Part shown: piece by piece, positions 58,307 to 64,000 of the stretch | How positions within the stretch are numbered: position 1 is the first letter of the stretch | Layout of the letters: every line of letters begins with the position of its first letter | DNA from: Herbaspirillum aquaticum | Lineage (GTDB): Bacteria > Pseudomonadota > Gammaproteobacteria > Burkholderiales > Burkholderiaceae_D | Length of the DNA stretch: 64,000 bases | Assembly (NCBI RefSeq): GCF_002213425.1 | Contig: NZ_NJGV01000023.1 | Location: forward strand, 52,087 to 116,086 | Direction: 5' to 3' | Made by a program: the position numbers and the translations under genes | The notes under the pieces: generated by a model | Seen by the model: only the letters and a program-made list of their open reading frames with translations | Told to the model about the DNA's origin: nothing | The model's database searches: none

Positions 58307-59713
58307 ATGGGAGCATTTCACGAAAAGAAGCTGCCGGACGATGCGCCGGTAGCAGTCAAGGCCCTGAACTGGGTCGATTCGCGCTTTCCGCTGACGGCCA
58401 CCTGGAAAGCCCACCTCTCCGAATACTACGCCCCGAAGAACTTCAACTTCTGGTACATCTTCGGCTCGCTGGCACTCCTGGTGCTGGTGATCCAGATCGT
58501 CACCGGCATCTTCCTGGTGATGCACTACAAGCCGGACGCCAACCTGGCCTTCGCCTCGGTCGAATACATCATGCGTGATGTGCCCTGGGGCTGGCTGGTG
58601 CGCTATATGCACTCCACCGGCGCTTCGGCCTTCTTCATCGTGGTTTATCTTCACATGGTGCGGGGCCTGCTGTATGGCTCCTACCGCAAGCCGCGCGAAC
58701 TGGTGTGGCTGTTCGGCGTGGGGATCTTCCTCTGCCTGATGGGTGAAGCTTTCTTCGGTTACCTGCTGCCCTGGGGGCAGATGTCCTATTGGGGCGCACA
58801 GGTGATCGTGAACCTTTTCGGCGCCATTCCCTTCATCGGCCCGGACCTGTCGCTGCTCATTCGCGGCGACTATGTCGTTTCCGACGCCACGCTGAACCGC
58901 TTCTTCTCCTTCCACGTCATCGCCATTCCGCTGGTGCTCATCGGGCTGGTGGCTGCGCACATCATCGCGCTGCACGAAGTGGGTTCCAACAACCCGGACG
59001 GCGTGGAAATCAAGGAAAAGACCGACGATCGTGGCGTGCCGCTGGATGGCGTGCCTTTCCATCCGTATTACACGGTGCATGACATCTTCGGTGTCTCGAT
59101 CTTCCTGCTGGTGTTTTCGGCCGTGGTGTTCTTCGCGCCGGAAATGGGCGGCTACTTCCTGGAGTACAACAACTTCATCCCGGCCGATTCGCTCAAGACG
59201 CCGCCGCACATTGCACCGGTCTGGTACTTCACGCCGTTCTACTCGATCCTGCGTGCCACCACGGCGGACTTCATGGGCTGGCTCATTGCCGGGGTGGCGT
59301 GCTATGTCGCCCTGCTGGTGTTCAAGTCGCGCCTGACGGCCAAGATGAAGATCGTGGCCATCGTGATCGGCCTGGCCATCATCGCCGGCATGCTGGTGTT
59401 TGATGCCAAGTTCTGGGGCGTGGTCCTGATGGGCCTGTCGGTGGTGATCCTGGGCGGCTTGCCGTGGCTGGATCATTCGCAGGTCAAGTCCATCCGCTAT
59501 CGTCCCAGCTGGCACAAGTACGTGTACCTGGTCTTTGCCATCGCCTTCGTCATCCTTGGCTACCTCGGCGTGCAACCGCCGACGGCCATCGGCACCACCG
59601 TCTCGCAGGTGTGCAGCTTCATCTACCTCGGCTTCTTCCTGCTGATGCCCTGGTGGAGTGCTGCCGGTACCTTCAAGTCGGTGCCCGAGCGCGTCGTCTA
59701 CCATCCGCACTAA
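58307..59713 (+). CDS. petB: Cytochrome b subunit PetB (full-length)
   Basis: The 468-residue membrane protein is a full-length, unsplit cytochrome b. Heme-ligand histidines are in RYMHSTGASAFFIVVYLHMVRG and FHVIAIPLVLIGLVAAHIIALHE; the quinol-site motif reads PPHIAPVWYF. It is the core of the bc1 complex. It starts two bases after petA. Confidence 0.96.
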   Translation: MGAFHEKKLPDDAPVAVKALNWVDSRFPLTATWKAHLSEYYAPKNFNFWYIFGSLALLVLVIQIVTGIFLVMHYKPDANLAFASVEYIMRDVPWGWLVRYMHSTGASAFFIVVYLHMVRGLLYGSYRKPRELVWLFGVGIFLCLMGEAFFGYLLPWGQMSYWGAQVIVNLFGAIPFIGPDLSLLIRGDYVVSDATLNRFFSFHVIAIPLVLIGLVAAHIIALHEVGSNNPDGVEIKEKTDDRGVPLDGVPFHPYYTVHDIFGVSIFLLVFSAVVFFAPEMGGYFLEYNNFIPADSLKTPPHIAPVWYFTPFYSILRATTADFMGWLIAGVACYVALLVFKSRLTAKMKIVAIVIGLAIIAGMLVFDAKFWGVVLMGLSVVILGGLPWLDHSQVKSIRYRPSWHKYVYLVFAIAFVILGYLGVQPPTAIGTTVSQVCSFIYLGFFLLMPWWSAAGTFKSVPERVVYHPH

Positions 59714-59736
59714 GCCAGCCGCCAAAGGACAAGAAC

Positions 59737-60501
59737 ATGACATTGCTCAAGAAAGTGATTGCCGCGCTGGCCTTGCTGCCGGCGCTGGCCTGCGCCAACG
59801 AAGGGGGCTTCCCGCTGGATCATGCCCCGGACCGTACCAAGGATGTTTCCTCGCTGCAAAACGGGGCCAAGCTGTTCGTCAACTATTGCCTGAACTGCCA
59901 CTCGGCCTCGGCCATGCGTTACAACCGCCTGCGCGACATCGGCCTGACCGAAGACCAGATCAAGAACAACCTCTTGTTCAGTGGGGAGAAGGTCGGCGAC
60001 CTGATGAAGATCTCGATGTCGCCGCAGGACGCCAAGGCCTGGTTTGGCGCGACGCCGCCGGACCTGTCGGTGATCGCCCGGGCCAAGGCATCGGAGGCCG
60101 GCAGCGGTCCGGACTGGATTTATACCTACCTGCGCAGTTATTATACGGACGACAGCCGCCCCACCGGCTGGAACAACATGCTCTTCCCCAACGTCGGCAT
60201 GCCGCACGTGTTGTGGGAATTGCAAGGTATCCGCAAGGCCAAGTTCGTCGAAGAGAAGGATCCTCACGACGCGAACAAGACCATCCACAAGTTTGCCGGC
60301 TTCGAGCAAGTCAAGCCGGGCAAGATGAGCGCGGCGGAGTATGACAACAATGTCGCCGATCTCGTTGCCTATTTGCAATGGATGGGCGAGCCGGCGCAGA
60401 ATACGCGCAAGCGGCTGGGTGTCTGGGTGTTGTTGTTCCTGGGAATCTTCTCGGTATTGGCGTGGCGTTTGAACGCGTCCTATTGGAAGAACATCAAGTA
60501 A
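59737..60501 (+). CDS. petC: Cytochrome c1 subunit PetC
   Basis: The ATG at 59737 gives 254 residues with a signal peptide (MTLLKKVIAALALLPALACA), the heme c motif C51-L-N-C54-H55, a probable axial methionine in FPNVGMPHVLWE and a C-terminal membrane anchor (GVWVLLFLGIFSVLAW). It completes the bc1 complex petABC. Confidence 0.95.
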   Translation: MTLLKKVIAALALLPALACANEGGFPLDHAPDRTKDVSSLQNGAKLFVNYCLNCHSASAMRYNRLRDIGLTEDQIKNNLLFSGEKVGDLMKISMSPQDAKAWFGATPPDLSVIARAKASEAGSGPDWIYTYLRSYYTDDSRPTGWNNMLFPNVGMPHVLWELQGIRKAKFVEEKDPHDANKTIHKFAGFEQVKPGKMSAAEYDNNVADLVAYLQWMGEPAQNTRKRLGVWVLLFLGIFSVLAWRLNASYWKNIK

Positions 60502-60547
60502 AAACGTACAATCACGCATCCGCGCAGTTTTTGCGGAATTGCGTATC

Positions 60548-60585
60548 GGGGTGAGCGTTATGCGTCTCGCCCCCCTTTTGTTTTT
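60548..60585 (+). terminator. Terminator between petC and sspA
   Basis: An 8-bp stem (ggggtgag / ctcgcccc, one wobble pair) is followed by ccttttgttttt. It ends only about 15 bases before the sspA start codon. Confidence 0.65.
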
Positions 60586-60599
60586 AGGGCTCTGAAAAA

Positions 60600-61211
60600 A
60601 TGATGGTTCTCTATTCGGGCACGACCTGCCCATTTTCGCAACGTTGCCGCCTTGTCCTGTTCGAAAAGGGCATGGATTTCGAGATCCGCGACGTTGACCT
60701 CTTCAACAAGCCGGAAGACATCTCGGTCATGAACCCGTATGGCCAGGTGCCCATCCTGGTGGAGCGTGACCTCGTCTTGTACGAATCGAACATCATCAAT
60801 GAGTACATCGATGAGCGTTTCCCGCACCCGCAGCTGATGCCGGCCGATCCGCTCATGCGTGCCCGTGCGCGCCTGATGCTGTTCAACTTCGAGAAGGAAT
60901 TGTTCGTTCACGTGCACACCCTGGAAAATGAAAAGTCCAAGGCTGCCGAGAAGAACCAGGAAAAGGCCCGCCACGAGATCCGTGACCGCCTGACCCAGCT
61001 GGCACCGCTGTTCCTGAAGAACAAGTACATGCTGGGCGACGAGTTTTCCATGCTGGACGTGGCCCTGGCCCCGTTGCTGTGGCGCCTGGATCACTATGGC
61101 ATCGAGCTGTCCAAGACTGCGGCGCCGCTGATGAAGTATGCCGAGCGCATCTTCTCGCGTCCTGCCTACATCGAAGCGCTGACCCCGTCCGAAAAGGTCA
61201 TGCGCCGTTAA
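60600..61211 (+). CDS. sspA: Stringent starvation protein A (GST-fold)
   Basis: The 203-residue protein has the GST fold without glutathione catalysis: YSGTTCPFSQRCRLVLFEKGMDFEIRDVD and NPYGQVPILVERDLVLYESNIINEYIDERFPHP. SspA binds RNA polymerase in E. coli. The start codon is atgatg at 60600. It precedes sspB, the usual arrangement. Confidence 0.95.
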   Translation: MMVLYSGTTCPFSQRCRLVLFEKGMDFEIRDVDLFNKPEDISVMNPYGQVPILVERDLVLYESNIINEYIDERFPHPQLMPADPLMRARARLMLFNFEKELFVHVHTLENEKSKAAEKNQEKARHEIRDRLTQLAPLFLKNKYMLGDEFSMLDVALAPLLWRLDHYGIELSKTAAPLMKYAERIFSRPAYIEALTPSEKVMRR

Positions 61212-61331
61212 GCAGTACCGGCTGCACCGCCGCCTGGGCGGGGGTGCAGTTCCCGGAAGTTCAGATTGCTTTCCACCCCGGCCTTGCCGGCAGATGCGGT
61301 TCTTACCGGCGCATCGCACACCACACCAGTC

Positions 61332-61820
61332 ATGCCAGAAGTCTCCACCAAGCCTTATCTGCTGCGCGCCATCTATGAGTGGTGCACCGACAATGGCTAC
61401 ACGCCGCACATCGCCGTGGTCGTCGACAGCAGCACCCGCGTGCCGATGCAATTCGTCAAGAATGGCGAAATCGTCCTCAACATCAGCTTCGAGGCCACCA
61501 GCGGCTTGAAGATGGAGAACGACAACATTCACTTCAGCGCCCGCTTTGGTGGTGTTTCGCGCGATATCCTGATCCCTGTGGAAAACGTGATCGCCATTTA
61601 CGCCCGTGAAAACGGCCAGGGCATGGCGTTTGAAGCTCCCGTGCCGGCCACGGCCGAGGAGGCCCAGCAGGCTCCTGAGCAGGAAAGCAGTGCGCCTGTG
61701 CTGTCTTCGGTACCTGTTTCCGAACCTGAAAAGAAGCCCGCCGAGGGTAGCGACAAGGGCGACGATGATCCGGAACCACCGAAAAAGGGTGGCCGTCCTG
61801 TACTGACACGCATCAAGTAG
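61332..61820 (+). CDS. sspB: ClpXP adaptor protein SspB
   Basis: The ATG at 61332 gives 162 residues. The SsrA-tag-binding fold is visible (YLLRAIYEWCTDNGYTPHI, VLNISFEATSGLKMENDNIHFSARFGG), followed by an unstructured acidic linker and the ClpX-binding tail GGRPVLTRIK. It delivers SsrA-tagged proteins to ClpXP. It overlaps the promoter region of the following tRNA. Confidence 0.95.
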   Translation: MPEVSTKPYLLRAIYEWCTDNGYTPHIAVVVDSSTRVPMQFVKNGEIVLNISFEATSGLKMENDNIHFSARFGGVSRDILIPVENVIAIYARENGQGMAFEAPVPATAEEAQQAPEQESSAPVLSSVPVSEPEKKPAEGSDKGDDDPEPPKKGGRPVLTRIK

Positions 61821-61822
61821 GC

Positions 61823-61828
61823 TATAAT
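61823..61828 (+). promoter_or_regulatory. -10 element of the tRNA-Thr promoter
   Basis: A perfect TATAAT lies 17 bases before the tRNA. The -35 region falls in the end of sspB and is only weakly matched. Confidence 0.6.
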
Positions 61829-61845
61829 CGCCGGCTGAAGTTTTT

Positions 61846-61921
61846 GCTGGCTTAGCTCATCTGGTAGAGCACCTGACTTGTAATCAGGGGGTGGCGGGTT
61901 CAAGTCCTGCAGCCAGCACCA
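61846..61921 (+). tRNA. tRNA-Thr (anticodon UGU)
   Basis: The 76-base gene folds as a cloverleaf: acceptor stem GCTGGCT / AGCCAGC, anticodon TGT at 61879-61881 (position 34), T-arm GCGGGTTCAAGTCCTGC and encoded CCA at 61919-61921. It reads ACA threonine codons. Confidence 0.96.
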
Positions 61922-61927
61922 GTATTT

Positions 61928-61960
61928 AAAAGGCTCTCCGACCGGAGAGCCTTTTTCTTT
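61928..61960 (+). terminator. Terminator after tRNA-Thr
   Basis: A stem of aaaaggctctcc / ggagagcctttt around gacc is followed by tctttt, a strong intrinsic terminator six bases after the tRNA. Confidence 0.85.
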
Positions 61961-62239
61961 TGCTTCGCAATTCTAATCTTGCTTCGCAATTTTTCCACTT
62001 AGCGCATGTTGCTTTAAATCAATTGCATTTGCCCCCGCTCTCTCTTCGGTGCTGTTGAGCTCGAAGGTTCTGAATAGCGTCATGTTATTGCGCATATTTC
62101 AGAGCTGATGCAATTGGTTGAGGAAGCGGGCGCAAATTTTCTTCAAAGTGGCTAGTATTTTTGTAACCCCGGTGCTTCAGCCGTGTCGCTTCATTGAGAT
62201 AGGCGTCAGCTGCCGCTGCGAGCAGATTGCTATCGGAAG
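61961..62239. other. AT-rich intergenic stretch after the tRNA
   Basis: No convincing gene is seen. Base composition drops compared with the core genome to the left. The frame of the next small gene stays open back to 62198, so its true start, or the remains of a longer gene, may lie in the last 40 bases. Confidence 0.4.
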
Positions 62240-62434
62240 TTGGATCTTCGTGCGAAGGCCCGTGTTCTTGGCGTGGTCGAAGGAGCGAGCGATACAGACA
62301 AACCTGCGTCCGTTCCCAAAGGTCGAGCGAACATCACCATTCACGGCGGCGTCGGACAACAAATTCACGGGGAGACCTTTAAGAAGGTCGTGGGCCCTCA
62401 GATGGTCAAAGCCCCGTCTAAGAAAAAGTCATGA
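62240..62434 (+). CDS. Small accessory protein with GxVGQxIxG motif
   Basis: This frame encodes about 64 residues from a TTG at 62240, with no good ribosome binding site; it is open back to a stop at 62195. I do not recognise the family. Residues 31-53 (NITIHGGVGQQIHG ... VVGP) match a segment at the start of the next gene. The N-terminal part (LRAKARVLGVVEG) is helical and charged; the C-terminus is basic (KAPSKKKS). It may be the end of a longer, degraded gene. Confidence 0.45.
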   Translation: MDLRAKARVLGVVEGASDTDKPASVPKGRANITIHGGVGQQIHGETFKKVVGPQMVKAPSKKKS

Positions 62435-62503
62435 AATGGAGTAGTGCCTCTTCGATGTGATAGATGGCTGCGTTGAGGGTTATTTTTACGAAGTAGGGTG
62501 GTA

Positions 62504-63028
62504 ATGGTAGGGAAAATTAATATTCGCGGAAACGTTTCTCAGCTCATCAATGGGAATGTGCATAGTATCAGTGGCCCAACGACCATTGGTACTCGGAATT
62601 CGAGTGAAGTAATAGACGCGGAAGATCCTCCACGGATCACTGAATTCCAGCGGAAAAGAATCAACGTATTAGTGAAAGAGTTGTCTGCCATTTCCGGTGA
62701 AAAGGAAGTCGAAATTTATAAGGTCTTTATGAAAGACTTTGGAATTCGATATTTCCGCGAGCTCCCGATTGAGCATTATTCGACCGTGAAAGAAACGCTA
62801 GAGGAATGGATTTCGGCTGGTGCTGCCAAAGCAGGTCCGGTTGCGGTACCAGAGGTGGTGAAAGCACACAGTGAAAGAGTGCAACATCAACTTGGATGTC
62901 CGGCTTGCATTGAAAAGGACGCATCTTTCGGACGTGCTCAAAGGGAGATAATCGCGCTGCGAGTTTTGGCTTTTGCGCTCGCGCTGTTATGCGGATGGCT
63001 GCTCTACAAGATACCAGCTCAAATGTAG
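62504..63028 (+). CDS. Accessory membrane protein with GNVSQxIxG motif and ORF6C-like region
   Basis: The ATG at 62504 gives 174 residues in three parts. Residues 3-25 (KINIRGNVSQLINGNVHS ... SGP) share a motif with the preceding small gene. Residues about 45-105 (ITEFQRKRINVLVKELSAIS ... YKVFMKDFGIRYFRELP) resemble the ORF6C-type helical domain seen in phage proteins. A CPAC pair follows near 133-136, and a hydrophobic helix (ALRVLAFALALLCGWLLY) ends the protein, so it should sit in the inner membrane with its N-terminus in the cytoplasm. The function is unknown. A GTG at 62498 would add two residues. Confidence 0.65.
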   Translation: MVGKINIRGNVSQLINGNVHSISGPTTIGTRNSSEVIDAEDPPRITEFQRKRINVLVKELSAISGEKEVEIYKVFMKDFGIRYFRELPIEHYSTVKETLEEWISAGAAKAGPVAVPEVVKAHSERVQHQLGCPACIEKDASFGRAQREIIALRVLAFALALLCGWLLYKIPAQM

Positions 63029-63273
63029 TTTTGACTGGGTACTGGTGAGAGCCTTATCGTTTTTATAGTTACTAGCGACTTTAATTTTGTTAGCTGTGCC
63101 TGCGGTAATGTTGATATCAGCGCATTTCGAGGTGGTGCCTGTATTGTTCTCCCGCCACCCGTCGGCTCAAGTCCAAATAACGACATGCCTTGTGCTGCGA
63201 TAGCTCCCGTCACGTATTGCTTTCCAGTGCTTCGTGCCGACCGCGGTGGCCATCATTTTTCGGTTTGCCCACT
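63029..63273. other. Stretch without a recognisable gene
   Basis: Short open frames exist on both strands but none has a recognisable domain or a good start. The sequence may be decayed mobile-element DNA, given the IS3 remnant beside it. Confidence 0.4.
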
Positions 63274-63511
63274 TCAAGCCATTGGCAGCAACTGCTCGGT
63301 TACCAAGCGTTTAAGCTTGTCGTTTTTGGATTCTAGATTTCTGAGTCACTACGCATGCGAGACATCTATACCGCAAAACTCATTTCTGCAGCGGTAAAAA
63401 TCCTGCTCCGTAATGTTGTGCCGTTTGGCACAGATCTACTGTCGGAATCCATCTGCTCTCGGCTTCCTTCAAGATGCTGATGATCTGTTCGTCCGTAAAT
63501 GCATTCTTCAT
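63274..63511 (-). pseudogene. IS3-family orfA remnant
   Basis: From an ATG at 63511 the minus strand reads MKNAFTDEQIISILKEAE, the typical start of IS3-family OrfA. After residue 30 the similarity moves to another frame (NITEQDFYRCRNEFCGIDVSHA), where two in-frame stops follow, then LRNLESKNDKLKRLVTEQLL, the OrfA leucine-zipper end, which stops at 63274. At least one frameshift and two stop codons make it non-functional; no orfB is found. Confidence 0.8.
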
Positions 63512-63671
63512 TGAGTTTTCCTTGGCGTTAGCATAGATAACTCAAGTATCGGTGATTAGAAAAATCATCTCAGGTCAGTCAAGCCTGGCTATTTTGATCA
63601 ACTAGCAGGTTGCCGTGGTGGGAACGGTCACAGCCGTCCAGAATCTACGCAGAGCGGCTTGTCGCGTACCT

Positions 63672-63920
63672 TTAAGCACTCCCTTTACAACCGCCTTGCT
63701 TGAACACTCGCTCAGTCGTTGCTGGACTATTCACGAGCTTTTCCACGGGCCTTCGAGGACGTGCGACCAGTTCGCCGCCGCAATTAGGGCAACTGCCTTT
63801 CAATATGTCGATAGTGCAATCAGTACAGAAGGTGCATTCGAAGGAACAAATCCTTGCCTCAGTCGATTCTGGCGGGAGGTCTTTATCGCAGCATTCACAG
63901 CTGGGTCGTAATTCAAGCAT
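63672..63920 (-). CDS. DUF1272 family cysteine-rich protein
   Basis: The 82-residue protein begins MLELRPSCECCDKDLPPES and continues ICSFECTFCTDC ... GSCPNCGGELVARPRRP, the DUF1272 pattern. Nine cysteines (8, 10, 11, 25, 29, 32, 35, 44, 47) suggest zinc binding. The function is unknown. The N-terminus is complete, but the start codon is only seven bases from what looks like the edge of an insertion sequence, so its native promoter and ribosome binding site seem displaced. Confidence 0.85.
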   Translation of the reverse strand: MLELRPSCECCDKDLPPESTEARICSFECTFCTDCTIDILKGSCPNCGGELVARPRRPVEKLVNSPATTERVFKQGGCKGSA

Positions 63921-63927
63921 TTTAAAG

Positions 63928-64000
63928 TGGACCCCGAATTTGAGACACTGATTTAAGCTGTCGTCCTGGAAGGGATGACGAGAATGAGTGAAGCAAAGAA
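63928..64000 (+). mobile_element. Probable left end of an insertion sequence, cut by the window
   Basis: tggaccccgaatttgagaca resembles the terminal repeat of IS3-type elements. It is followed 47 bases later by a ggaaggg site and an ATG at 63975 opening MTRMSEAK, similar to IS3-family OrfA starts. The rest lies outside the window, so the family assignment is tentative. Confidence 0.5.

Noticed and set aside
63019..63213. Small minus-strand open frame
   Set aside because: No recognisable similarity or start signal; it lies in what looks like decayed mobile DNA.

Overview
The window is one piece of a high-GC betaproteobacterial chromosome. Protein sequences and gene order (Mla operon, then murA, then his operon; petABC-sspAB; a TetR-controlled paa cluster) fit Burkholderiales, most likely Oxalobacteraceae and probably a Herbaspirillum-like genus. 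The genus is an inference from gene content, not from a marker gene search.

Layout. 0-7 kb: housekeeping genes (ParA-like ATPase, inactive M16 peptidase homologue, rsmD, coaD, a YfhL-type ferredoxin, an EamA transporter, a diguanylate cyclase and a methyltransferase). 7.2-25.4 kb: a phenylacetate degradation region. Minus-strand genes paaY-A-B-C-D-E-G-H-I-K-J are driven by a promoter carrying a TetR-type palindrome. Plus-strand genes are paaR, an ABC substrate-binding protein, paaZ and a LIV-type transporter with a fused permease-ATPase. Together they take up phenylacetate (inferred), activate it, epoxidise the ring, open it and beta-oxidise it to acetyl-CoA and succinyl-CoA. No paaF is present. 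25.4-32.3 kb: an NCS1 permease plus pxpC-pxpB-accC-accB-pxpA, a 5-oxoprolinase-type operon with its own biotin carboxylase and biotin carrier, and a divergent LysR regulator with two tandem dyads between them. 32.4-34.8 kb: a small accessory patch with an Mrr-like restriction endonuclease, an IS21 istA remnant and an unrecognised gene.

34.9-61.8 kb is core genome: ychF; mlaFEDACB (outer-membrane lipid asymmetry); an ABC-2 exporter; a BolA-like gene; murA; and hisG-D-(DNA methyltransferase)-C-B-H-A-F-I-E, with an orphan beta-class DNA methyltransferase embedded in the his operon. This is followed by a HIT protein, tatABC, a DUF2461 protein, a DegS-like protease, a Nif3-like protein, mscL, petABC (cytochrome bc1) and sspA-sspB. 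The Rieske protein PetA has a twin-arginine signal and is a likely client of the nearby Tat system.

61.8-64 kb: tRNA-Thr(UGU) marks a switch to AT-richer accessory DNA. It holds two small genes sharing a Gly-Asn-Val/Gln/Ile/Gly motif, a broken IS3-family orfA, a DUF1272 gene and what looks like the left end of another insertion sequence running off the window. The most interesting items are the methyltransferase inside the his operon, the apparent split biotin-dependent lactam/amide carboxylase operon, the paired motif genes next to the tRNA, and the two well-resolved operator regions (PaaR and LysR).
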